NCBI RefSeq assembly: GCF_934747485.1
Contig: NZ_CAKVGN010000002.1
Coordinates: 27,924 to 91,923, forward strand
DNA: 64,000 bases
Reading direction: 5' to 3'
Source of the DNA: an uncultured Brachyspira sp.
Lineage (GTDB): Bacteria > Spirochaetota > Brachyspiria > Brachyspirales > Brachyspiraceae
Every line of letters starts with the position of its first letter. Position 1 is the stretch's first letter. This document shows positions 45,686 through 54,119 of this stretch, one piece after another. The notes under the pieces were generated by a model. It was not told the origin of the DNA. It worked only from the letters and a program-made list of their open reading frames with translations, and did no database searches. The position numbers were made by a program, and so were the translations under genes.

Positions 45686-45714
45686 AGTATAGCAAATTTA
45701 CTATTAAAAGTCAA
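45686..45714 (-). promoter_or_regulatory. Promoter of the Cys-rich/TPR/LptFG-like/rsmA run
   Basis: Minus strand TTGACT (+ 45709-45714), 17 nt, TATACT (+ 45686-45691), about 40 nt before the ATG at 45645. Confidence 0.65.
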
Positions 45715-45743
45715 GTTCATAAACTATACTACATACAAAACTA

Positions 45744-46916
45744 TTATTCCTCTAATATATATAGATACTCTTCTTTTACAAAAGGTCTTATTTCGTCAAA
45801 AGAGTAAACTATTTCTGTTTCACCTTGAACATATGCTGTAATAGTATAAATAGGCCATACAAAGTGAATGCCGTCTTTATATACATAAAAACTAGTATCT
45901 TCTAAAGTTATTTCATCTAAAGGAACTAAATAATCTTCTTCTGTTCTGTCGCTTATAGAAAGAAGCTTAGATTTCATACTTATACGCAATTTTTCATCTT
46001 TAAAATCTTTTATTAAATTTGTAATTGAGATTTTTTCTCCGTCTTTAAGAGAATAAACTAAAGATGTATTATTATAAACGCCATGAGCTCCTCCCATATA
46101 GATAGAAGAATAGCTATTTATAGATATTGTTGTATCATTAAAATATAATATATCTTTACCAGCTATATACTCATAATTAAAATCCGAGTTTGTATACCAA
46201 TCATTATAAAAATCACTCATAGCCTTTTCAAATAAAGGAAGTGTTTCATTTTTTAACCATAATGTTTCATCGCGTACAATATCATCAATATTATTATTAA
46301 TATCCAAAGTTATTTTATCATAAACTTCTAAATTATTTGTATCGCTTGGAATAAGCACAAATATAGAATCTTTATAAAAGAAAGTAGAACCATTTCCAAG
46401 AGAATCGTTTTCAGATGAGTTTGTGTATAAATAATTGTATGATACAGCAGAAACAAAATCTAAAGCACTAATATCTACCTCTTCTATTTTTGTTGTAATA
46501 GTAAAGTTTTTATTATAGTAATCGCCTCTTAATGTATAACCAGTATCAGACTGAGCATACATATCAGCTCCATCATTATCAATAGTAGCATTAGAATAAA
46601 AAAAAGTCTTTATTAAATTTTCATCTATATAAGTAAATCTAAATTGAGCTATATTATATTCCGGCAATACCATGTCATTTAAAGCTAATTGAGCCATAGA
46701 GCCATTATCATTTTTCATAAAAGTATAAGGCGAAAACCATTCATTATAATCACCATCACTTTTAACAGTTGTTGTTGTTTCAGGTAAAGCGTTTTGATTA
46801 GTATCTATATAATTATTTTCTATATTTTCAGTATCTTCTTGATTTTTATCTAAATTATCTTTATTATTGCAAGCAACAAATAAAAATAAAACTAATAATA
46901 ATAGTTTCTTAATCAT
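45744..46916 (-). CDS. Lipoprotein with DUF3298/RsiV-like domain
   Basis: The 390-residue protein has a lipobox ('VLFLFVACNNK') and a low-complexity Asn/Asp/Thr linker. The C-terminal half carries 'SIYMGGAHGVYNNTSLVYSLKDGEKISI' and 'ITAYVQGETEIVYSFDEI', typical of DUF3298 domains, as in RsiV and related periplasmic proteins. I start it at the second Met (46916) because GGAG lies 6 nt before it. The frame is open to an earlier Met at 46931. Function unknown. Confidence 0.72.
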   Translation of the reverse strand: MIKKLLLLVLFLFVACNNKDNLDKNQEDTENIENNYIDTNQNALPETTTTVKSDGDYNEWFSPYTFMKNDNGSMAQLALNDMVLPEYNIAQFRFTYIDENLIKTFFYSNATIDNDGADMYAQSDTGYTLRGDYYNKNFTITTKIEEVDISALDFVSAVSYNYLYTNSSENDSLGNGSTFFYKDSIFVLIPSDTNNLEVYDKITLDINNNIDDIVRDETLWLKNETLPLFEKAMSDFYNDWYTNSDFNYEYIAGKDILYFNDTTISINSYSSIYMGGAHGVYNNTSLVYSLKDGEKISITNLIKDFKDEKLRISMKSKLLSISDRTEEDYLVPLDEITLEDTSFYVYKDGIHFVWPIYTITAYVQGETEIVYSFDEIRPFVKEEYLYILEE

Positions 46917-47018
46917 AAAAACTCCAAACATTTTTTAAAAAAAAGAATAATATATTTTTCTTTTTTTGCAAGTGAGAGTTTTTATTTTTTTCGCAATATA
47001 GAGTTTTACAAAAAATAA

Positions 47019-48380
47019 TTAATCGCTGAATGATATAACGCCTTCAATAATAGCTTCAAATCTCTCAGGCTCTATAATCATAACAGTATCATCAACTTTC
47101 AAATTAGGTGCGAAATCTCCTATACTAATTAGGAATGAGTGAGCACTCTTATACGCTCTTGCATAATCCATAAACTCATCTACCGTGTTTTGTCTCATAG
47201 GATATCCGGAAGTATCTAAAGCAAAAGTGCTTTTATATGACTGACCTTCAGAACCAAATTTTTTAATAGTTACAAAGAAAACCAAACTATCAGACTTTTT
47301 AGTATGGTCAGTTACAATATATCCATTTAAAGTTAATATTCTATAGAAATGTTTTTCTAAATAATCAATAACATCCATTTCTAATGCCGTTCTAAATGCA
47401 TTATTGGCTATAATAGAACTGTAAGTTTTTAATTTTTGATCAACATCTAAGTATATATTTCTTATAGATTTTATTATCTCCCATTGCTTAACAGCCTCTT
47501 CAAAATGTTTCTGTTTAACTAAAGTCTCAGCATATCTATATCTTTCATCCACCACTTTTTCATTTGCAATATTATCTTTAGTAAGCACTTCTCTATAATA
47601 TTTATTAGCCTTGTCATAATCTCCAAGTTCATAATAAGAGTTTGCTAAATCTAATGATATACTATCTTTATTATCTATAAAACTGCTGTCATAAGATATT
47701 TCTAATTCTTTTACAGCATTTTGGAAATCTCTTGAAGCAGACAATATTCTTCCGTAAAGCAAATGATAATTATAATTAGAAGAATCCAAAGCTATAGCCT
47801 TTTCAATATTCTGCTGTGCTGCATGATAGGTACGCATTTTATAATAAGAATAAGCAAGCATGTATAATAATTCAGGATTACTGTCATTACGTGTAGCAGC
47901 CAATGATAAATATTTTTGTGCTAATATCCACTCACCGCTTTGATAAGATATAAGTCCCGCTTTATATAAAGAATCATAATCCTGATTTTTTATTTTTATT
48001 ATATAATCATATTCATCTAAAGCCTTTTTAGCATTTCCAGTCTCTTCATAAATATTAGCTAAAAACTCACGTACTTTTAGTTCAGTGATATCTTTAGTAA
48101 AATAAGCCCCGTCCAACATAGACTGCAATGAAGCCATAGCCAATATATACTGATTTTGTTTATAATATAAATTAGCACTATACCATAATATAATTGGGTC
48201 TTTTTTAAATTTCGGGTCAAGCTCATTAATTTCTTTCATTGCAAGTTCCATATTACCATCTTCATAAAACTGAGTAATACGTTTTAATTTAGCAGGATAA
48301 GAACCGCTTTTTACAATAAAATTAGTCGCTACACCCAATGCAACTATCAACATCATTATAAGTATAATTGACAATTCCAC
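47019..48380 (-). CDS. Membrane-anchored TPR protein
   Basis: The 453-residue protein has one N-terminal membrane helix and about eight TPR units (residues 35-290, for example 'ALDEYDYIIKIKNQDYDSLYKAGLISYQSGEWILAQKYL'). A mixed C-terminal domain of about 150 residues (300-450), of unknown type, follows. The start is GTG at 48380, with an AAAGGAA ribosome site. It begins 2 nt after the GGDEF-like gene. TPRs imply protein-protein scaffolding at the membrane. Confidence 0.75.
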   Translation of the reverse strand: MELSIILIMMLIVALGVATNFIVKSGSYPAKLKRITQFYEDGNMELAMKEINELDPKFKKDPIILWYSANLYYKQNQYILAMASLQSMLDGAYFTKDITELKVREFLANIYEETGNAKKALDEYDYIIKIKNQDYDSLYKAGLISYQSGEWILAQKYLSLAATRNDSNPELLYMLAYSYYKMRTYHAAQQNIEKAIALDSSNYNYHLLYGRILSASRDFQNAVKELEISYDSSFIDNKDSISLDLANSYYELGDYDKANKYYREVLTKDNIANEKVVDERYRYAETLVKQKHFEEAVKQWEIIKSIRNIYLDVDQKLKTYSSIIANNAFRTALEMDVIDYLEKHFYRILTLNGYIVTDHTKKSDSLVFFVTIKKFGSEGQSYKSTFALDTSGYPMRQNTVDEFMDYARAYKSAHSFLISIGDFAPNLKVDDTVMIIEPERFEAIIEGVISFSD

Positions 48381-48382
48381 TA

Positions 48383-49408
48383 TTATATTCCTTTTTGATA
48401 AACTATAACAGGGCTTTCTGTTTCTTTAGATTCCCTTAAAGCTTCTTTTATTTTATCAGTCAAATTATCTTTAACTGTAAAAATTGATATTTTATTAGCC
48501 TTATTATCAGCAAAATCAAATCCGCTAACAGCCATAGACACTTTCACATCTATATTATCACCATTATAGCTAAAATTATAGTTTTGAAGCATCTTTAAAT
48601 ATCTCTTTGTAATCTTCAAAGCCTCTTCTTCATTAGCATATACTATTATATATATAATGTCATCATCTATCAAACATTGGCTCTCACCAGCCCTCGCTTC
48701 TCTTTTAATAAAAGCAACCAAATCTTTTCTTATCTTGTAATAACCAAATCTATCATACTGTTCTATTATATCATTAGCATTAGAAATATTAAATGCCATT
48801 ATACCTATAGCATAATTATGTCTTTGTGAAAAAGAAATAACTGTTTTTAATGTATTATTAAATATTTCATATTCCAAAGTATTAGTTTTTTCTGCTTCAT
48901 TAATTGAACTATTAGAAGAATTACTATCTTCATATCCCAAATTAAATAATATTAAATTGTACATAAAAAGTATAATATTTCTTATGTTATAAGATAAAAA
49001 TATAGCCATGAAAAATAAGCATAAAGATAATATTGTACTATAGAAAGTATATTCTTGTCTGTATAATATTTTTTGTATTTCCGGTATATAGCTTAAAGAG
49101 AGAAGCATCACTATAGAAGTTACAACAAAAAACAAAATATTTCCTATGCTTTTTCTTAAATTGACCTCATGTTCTTTTGCAGAAAATATAAATACTACAA
49201 CAAAAGCATATAATATAGACATAGATATCCATATCCAAACCCAAATATCTAAAGTATAAAGCAAATAAACCAAAAAATTATTAGGGTTTGAAGATATAAG
49301 CAATATATAAACAGGGATTGCTATAGCACTATATATTAAAGTGCTTATCATAGCAGCAAAAAAACCATAGAGGTATGATTTTGATAAGCTAATTTCTTTT
49401 ACTTCCAT
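48383..49408 (-). CDS. Membrane protein with degenerate GGDEF-like domain
   Basis: The 341-residue protein has four or five membrane helices (about 10-155). The C-terminal domain (about 175-340) follows the fold order of diguanylate cyclases: 'IGIMAFNISNANDIIEQYDRFGYYKIRKDLVAFIKRE' then 'ESQCLIDDDIIYIIVYANEEEALKITKRYL'. The GGDEF half-site is replaced by LIDDD, so c-di-GMP synthesis is unlikely. It could bind nucleotide or be a signalling relic. It lies between the ATP-grasp fusion (10-nt gap) and a TPR gene (2-nt gap). Confidence 0.55.
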   Translation of the reverse strand: MEVKEISLSKSYLYGFFAAMISTLIYSAIAIPVYILLISSNPNNFLVYLLYTLDIWVWIWISMSILYAFVVVFIFSAKEHEVNLRKSIGNILFFVVTSIVMLLSLSYIPEIQKILYRQEYTFYSTILSLCLFFMAIFLSYNIRNIILFMYNLILFNLGYEDSNSSNSSINEAEKTNTLEYEIFNNTLKTVISFSQRHNYAIGIMAFNISNANDIIEQYDRFGYYKIRKDLVAFIKREARAGESQCLIDDDIIYIIVYANEEEALKITKRYLKMLQNYNFSYNGDNIDVKVSMAVSGFDFADNKANKISIFTVKDNLTDKIKEALRESKETESPVIVYQKGI

Positions 49409-49418
49409 AAATAACTAC

Positions 49419-51572
49419 CTAATTTTTGCACCATACGGTATTATCATATTTTAATTTATTGAATCCGAATATTTTCATCATTCTTTCTAATTCTTCTTTA
49501 GTAGAATAAATCATATATTCAAGACCTTTCCTGCCTTTACTTACAATAGAAATAAAACTCTCTTCCGTTACGCAAACAGCATTAGCACCTAAAGCATAAT
49601 ACTTAAACAATTCGCCTCCATATTTAGGCGATTCTGCAAGTATATTAATTTGCATTTTACTCTTTTGCAAGTTTAAAGCTATGCTACTAACAGTATCGGA
49701 AACTTTTTTCATACCTTTTAATGAATACTTATTATTATTAGAAAAATATACATTATTTAAGTTATTATTCATTATATCTTTTTCATTAGAGATACCTTTT
49801 ATTATTAGAGGGATATCCAAATGTTTTTGAATATAATTTATTTCTTTATGAGTTTTTAAGTGTATATTATTTTCACTGCTGTTATAATAATAAGATAAAT
49901 CTATTCCAACAGCACAAGCCCCGTTTTTTTGTGCCTCTTTTAGCTTTCTCATTACAACATCTTGAGAGTTATTACCGCTAATCATAACAATTCCTCTCTT
50001 ATGTTCTTTGATAGATTGGATAGCTAAATTAAATATTTCATCATTATTAAAATCATTAAGTATAGCAAGTATCTCAGAGTTTGAAGCTATATCCATAGTG
50101 ATGTTATAATATTCTTTTATATCCATTATACCATCTAAAGCTTCTGGAAGATTATGAATTGTGTCTATTATAATAGGCTGAGATAGATGCATATTAAATA
50201 TATTAGTTTGCAAGCTAACATCTTTATCATCATTATGTATTATACTTGGAGAAAAAGAATAATTTTCCAAACCCGTATCTTTATTTTCATCGAATAAATA
50301 ATCAACATTATGTTTTGAAGATAATTTTTCTTTGGATACTTTTTTAATTTCTTCTATTGTGAGAGATTTTTCATCGGTTAGCTTAAAATGAACAGCATTT
50401 ATAGCCTTGTTAGCAATTTCAATAGCTTTATCTCTAGTATCTGACACAGCTATAACATTACCAGCCTTATCAAGATTGCTTGTAGGAGAAACTAATATAT
50501 CTCCCACCTTTGTTTTAATAAATATCTCTTTTACACCATCTATATTTTTAGCATTTTCTAAACCTTCTATAGATTCAATAATTCCTGTACCGGGTAAAAA
50601 AGCTTTTTCTACAGAAACCCTATCCCATTTAGGCTTTAAATCACTTGGAGGATTACCTAAAGCTATCTCTATTGCATTTTTAATTAGGTTTACACCAGTG
50701 GCAAAAGGATAAGTATAAGCACTCATAAACCCGCCGGAAAGTCTCGCAGCAATCTCCCCTACCATAGCACCGTTTTTTGTTACTTTTATGTCTCCCTTAG
50801 CAGCACCAATTTTTAAATTCAAAGCCTTTATACCAGCCTTCATTACATTAATAGCATCATCTATCTTTTCTTGTTCCAAAGCAGAAGGAAGTATATGCCC
50901 AGTCTCTATAAAAAATGGAGGATACTCTATTATTCTGTCAGCAACACCTGTAACATATATTTCATCATTATAAATAAGCATGTCTATAGAAAGCTCAGGC
51001 CCTTCCATAAACTCTTCTATTATAACCTCTCCCGAAGGCGAAGCACTCTTAGCCCTATTAAAAGCATTAAGCACATCTTTTTCATCAGATACCTTCATTA
51101 CACCGCGAGCCCCCATATTGTCGGCAGGCTTTATTACAACAGGCTTAGTCAAATTTCTATAAGCTTCTAGAGCCTCATCATAATTCCACACAGGAAAAAA
51201 ATCAGGCTGAGGTACATTATTTTTCTTAAATCTCTCACGCATTCTTATCTTGTTTGAAGCAGCATAAGCATCTTCAAATCTATTTCCCGGAAGCCCCAAA
51301 GCATTAGCAACAGCAGCAACCGTACTCGAAGCATCTGTTCCGACCGTAATAACCCCATGTATCTCCATCTCTTTGCTTAAAGCTCTCGCAACTCTAACAC
51401 TTCCATCAACATCTCTTGTAGATGCTATTATAGGATAATCTGCTATCTTCATTCCCGGAGCATCTTTATTATAATCTAAAACTATTGTATATAGTCCCAT
51501 GTCTTTGGCTATTTGTATCGCTGGTACCTGTAATAGACCAGCTCCTATTATGATAATTCTTTTACCTTTCAT
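49419..51572 (-). CDS. ATP-grasp ligase fused to a degenerate FMN-dehydrogenase-like barrel
   Basis: The 717-residue protein has two parts. Residues 1-395 are an ATP-grasp enzyme ('IIIIGAGLLQVPAIQIAK' start, 'VVIKPADNMGARGVMKVS', 'IEEFMEGPELSIDMLIY', 'VGEIAARLSGG'), as in PurK/carbamoyl-phosphate-synthase relatives. Residues 440-715 resemble FMN-dependent alpha-hydroxyacid dehydrogenases ('IPLIIKGISNEKDI', 'GGELFKYYALGANAVCVTEE', 'RKGLEYMIYSTKEELERMM'). The catalytic His-Gly-Gly loop of the latter is 'SNNN' here. The substrate is unknown. It is upstream of the GGDEF-like and TPR genes, with which it is probably co-transcribed. Confidence 0.7.
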   Translation of the reverse strand: MKGKRIIIIGAGLLQVPAIQIAKDMGLYTIVLDYNKDAPGMKIADYPIIASTRDVDGSVRVARALSKEMEIHGVITVGTDASSTVAAVANALGLPGNRFEDAYAASNKIRMRERFKKNNVPQPDFFPVWNYDEALEAYRNLTKPVVIKPADNMGARGVMKVSDEKDVLNAFNRAKSASPSGEVIIEEFMEGPELSIDMLIYNDEIYVTGVADRIIEYPPFFIETGHILPSALEQEKIDDAINVMKAGIKALNLKIGAAKGDIKVTKNGAMVGEIAARLSGGFMSAYTYPFATGVNLIKNAIEIALGNPPSDLKPKWDRVSVEKAFLPGTGIIESIEGLENAKNIDGVKEIFIKTKVGDILVSPTSNLDKAGNVIAVSDTRDKAIEIANKAINAVHFKLTDEKSLTIEEIKKVSKEKLSSKHNVDYLFDENKDTGLENYSFSPSIIHNDDKDVSLQTNIFNMHLSQPIIIDTIHNLPEALDGIMDIKEYYNITMDIASNSEILAILNDFNNDEIFNLAIQSIKEHKRGIVMISGNNSQDVVMRKLKEAQKNGACAVGIDLSYYYNSSENNIHLKTHKEINYIQKHLDIPLIIKGISNEKDIMNNNLNNVYFSNNNKYSLKGMKKVSDTVSSIALNLQKSKMQINILAESPKYGGELFKYYALGANAVCVTEESFISIVSKGRKGLEYMIYSTKEELERMMKIFGFNKLKYDNTVWCKN

Positions 51573-51664
51573 AATTAAAAATTGCCTTTACTATATAATT
51601 TAAAATAATCCATTAACTATATCGAAATATATTAAACTTACTAAAGAATTTTATTAAAAATAGC

Positions 51665-51693
51665 TTGCAAAAATATATAATATATATTAATAT
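51665..51693 (+). promoter_or_regulatory. Promoter of the SplB-like gene
   Basis: TTGCAA (51665-51670), 17 nt, TAATAT (51688-51693), 23 nt before the ATG. An AAGGG ribosome site precedes the start. Confidence 0.5.
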
Positions 51694-51716
51694 ACTGTAT
51701 AAATATAAGGGTATTT

Positions 51717-52604
51717 ATGCTTAAATATAGAGAAATTAACTGTAAATCAGCATTAAATAAAATAAATAATAAATACGGTTTCTGTTATGATTTAAATATA
51801 TACAGAGGCTGCATTCATAAGTGCTACTATTGCTTTGCTGTATATTCTCATAAATATATTAACTCAAGAGATTTTTTTGGCGAGATATTTGTAAAGAAAA
51901 ATATTGCAGAAATGTTAGAAAAAGAGTTATCATCAAGAAATTGGAAAAGAGATATTATTAACTTAGGAAGCGTTACAGATAATTATCAAGAATACGAAAA
52001 AGATTATAAACTTATGAGAGATATATTAAAACTTCTTATAAGATATAAAACACCAATGTGCATATCTACAAAAAGCGATTTAATATTAAGAGATTTTGAT
52101 TTGATAGATGAGCTTTCAAATATAGTTCCAGTTAGAATAGCAGTTACTATAACAACATTAAATGAAAAACTCTCATCACTTATAGAGCCTAATGTAATAA
52201 GCCCATTAAAAAGATTAGAAATATTAAAAGAGTTCAAAAAAACAAAAGCAACTGTTGCAATTCATACAATGCCTGTAATGCCTTTTATCACAGAAGATGA
52301 ATTAGAAAATATTTTTAAAACAGCAAAAGAATGCGATATAGATTACTGTGCTGCTGATGCATTAAAACTTTGCGGAGAATGCAGAAAGATATTTTTAAAC
52401 TTTGTTAGAGAGAACTTTCCAAATCATTACAAAAAATATTTATATATTTATGGAAGCAATGGTATTCTTAAAGATGAATATAAAGAAAAGATGTACAAAA
52501 AAATAAAAGCATTAGAAGAAAAATATAATATATCATACAAAACGAGAGAAGAACTTCATAAAGAAAAAATTAATATAGAGCAAGAAGAAATGCTTCTATT
52601 TTAA
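51717..52604 (+). CDS. Radical SAM protein, SplB-like
   Basis: The 295-residue protein has the radical SAM Cys motif in 'IYRGCIHKCYYCFAVY' (CxxxCxxC) and the SplB-like context 'INLGSVTDNYQEYEKDYKLMRDILKLL'. The C-terminal 'YCAADALKLCGECRKIFL' adds further cysteines. Relatives include spore photoproduct lyase, but many members of this branch have unknown substrates. It is a single gene, convergent with the SPOR gene. Confidence 0.82.
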   Translation: MLKYREINCKSALNKINNKYGFCYDLNIYRGCIHKCYYCFAVYSHKYINSRDFFGEIFVKKNIAEMLEKELSSRNWKRDIINLGSVTDNYQEYEKDYKLMRDILKLLIRYKTPMCISTKSDLILRDFDLIDELSNIVPVRIAVTITTLNEKLSSLIEPNVISPLKRLEILKEFKKTKATVAIHTMPVMPFITEDELENIFKTAKECDIDYCAADALKLCGECRKIFLNFVRENFPNHYKKYLYIYGSNGILKDEYKEKMYKKIKALEEKYNISYKTREELHKEKINIEQEEMLLF

Positions 52605-52613
52605 AAAATTAAT

Positions 52614-52643
52614 CCCCTTTCAAAGCATTAACTTCAAAAGGGG
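52614..52643. terminator. Bidirectional terminator
   Basis: CCCCTTT (52614-52620) pairs with AAAGGGG (52637-52643), extended by partial pairing of the inner arms. It separates two convergent genes. Confidence 0.6.
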
Positions 52644-52675
52644 ACTAACAATAACTTTTAGGATATCTTTAAATA

Positions 52676-53545
52676 TTAACTTACTTTCTTATCGGAATAA
52701 ATATAACTATCTTTATAAACAGGGTTCTTTTTAATTTCAGCTAAAACCTTCTGAGCATCTTCTCTTGTTTCATATCTACCTATTTTTAGTTTATACATAG
52801 TTTTGCCGTCTGAACCTACTTCTTCTTTAACAAAGGTTTTTGGATATTTAGTTTTTAATGTATCTCTTGCAGAATAAGTATTATCTTTATCGAAACCAAC
52901 TGCCACTTGTATGAAATAAATAGAATCTTGAGAAGATGATTTAGTATATGGTACAGTAGTAGTTACTTCTTTTTTCTCTATAGGTTTTACACTAGCTATC
53001 ATTTGCTGAGGAGGTGTATATGTTGAATTTGGAGTTTCTTCTCCTTTAATGTTTGCATTAATAGCATCAAGTTCTGAAGCTAAATTTTTAGTATATTCAT
53101 TATATCTGTCTTCTGAAGATACACCTTCTCTAATAATGCTGCCGCTGCTTGATAAAGCATTATTATTTAAAGGTTCAATATTATCTATATTTGAATCAAC
53201 AATATTAGACTCTTCTATACTATTTTCTTGACTATTTAAATTATCACTCATAGCCAAAGTATCAACAGTATCTAAATTATTAATAGCCTGAGTATTTTCT
53301 CTCATAAGTATATCGCTTGAAACATCAGCACTATTATTTGAAGCATAAGCAGCCTTAGAAGAACCTAAATGAAAACCTATAACAAATATAAACAATACTA
53401 AACTAGCGGCACTTACAGAAAATACCAATAGTCTTATAGGTGTAAAATTAACTATATATAATGTTCTTCTATTATTTGTTTGCTTATTATTCAATTTAGT
53501 AGAATAATCTCTTTCTTCCATGTTTTCTTTTTGATTCATTTCCAT
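52676..53545 (-). CDS. SPOR-domain division/wall protein
   Basis: The 289-residue protein has a short cytoplasmic N-terminus, a membrane helix (about 35-58, 'LLVFSVSAASLVLFIFVIGFHLG'), a low-complexity Ser/Asn periplasmic linker and a C-terminal SPOR domain (about 210-285, 'SIYFIQVAVGFDKDNTYSARDTLKTKYPKTFVKEE'). SPOR domains bind denuded glycan at the septum, so it probably acts in cell division with ftsZ upstream. AGGAAGG supports the ATG at 53545, which overlaps coaE by 50 bp. Confidence 0.85.
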   Translation of the reverse strand: MEMNQKENMEERDYSTKLNNKQTNNRRTLYIVNFTPIRLLVFSVSAASLVLFIFVIGFHLGSSKAAYASNNSADVSSDILMRENTQAINNLDTVDTLAMSDNLNSQENSIEESNIVDSNIDNIEPLNNNALSSSGSIIREGVSSEDRYNEYTKNLASELDAINANIKGEETPNSTYTPPQQMIASVKPIEKKEVTTTVPYTKSSSQDSIYFIQVAVGFDKDNTYSARDTLKTKYPKTFVKEEVGSDGKTMYKLKIGRYETREDAQKVLAEIKKNPVYKDSYIYSDKKVS

Positions 53546-54119
53546 AATGCCTTCCTAATTTTCGAGATATAATTACTAAATGATTATAATCTCTCATATT
53601 GTTGATAATAATATCGGCATAGAGCTTCTTATTTTTTACATCTCTTTGCATTTTTAATATCTTTCTTGCATTATGTTCTGAGATATTTCTTGTTTTTTGC
53701 ATTCTTTTTAAAATACTAGAAGTTTTGGCATTAACAAAAACTAAACTATTACAAACTTTATAAATATTACTTCTCATAATTAAAGCTGCTTCTATAACAA
53801 CATCTTTATCAGTGGAGTTTACTAAATCTTCTATCTTTTTTTCTATATAAGAATAAGTAATATCTTGAAGTTTTTTAAGTCTTTTTTTATTAGAAAATAC
53901 AATACTGCCAAGTTTTTTTCTGTCTATATTATTATTTGAATCTAATACATACTCAGAAAACTCTTTTACAATAATATCTTTTTTATTTTCTAAAGCCTCA
54001 TGACCAAGCTTATCCGCATCTATATAAAAAGCATTAAGCTCTTTTGCAAGAAGCTTAGAAAAAGAACTCTTACCAGAACAGATAAGACCATATATCCCTA
54101 TAATATTTCTCATAAACAA
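53496..54119 (-). CDS. coaE: Dephospho-CoA kinase
   Basis: The 207-residue P-loop kinase adds the 3' phosphate in the last CoA step. It has 'IYGLICSGKSSFSKLLAKEL' (P-loop) and 'FYIDADKLGHEAL'. The C-terminus is basic (KRKHGRKRL). The ORF begins 1 nt after the TPR/CsgG-like gene ends and overlaps the SPOR gene by 50 bp. Confidence 0.88.
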   Translation of the reverse strand: MFMRNIIGIYGLICSGKSSFSKLLAKELNAFYIDADKLGHEALENKKDIIVKEFSEYVLDSNNNIDRKKLGSIVFSNKKRLKKLQDITYSYIEKKIEDLVNSTDKDVVIEAALIMRSNIYKVCNSLVFVNAKTSSILKRMQKTRNISEHNARKILKMQRDVKNKKLYADIIINNMRDYNHLVIISRKLGRHYGNESKRKHGRKRLFY

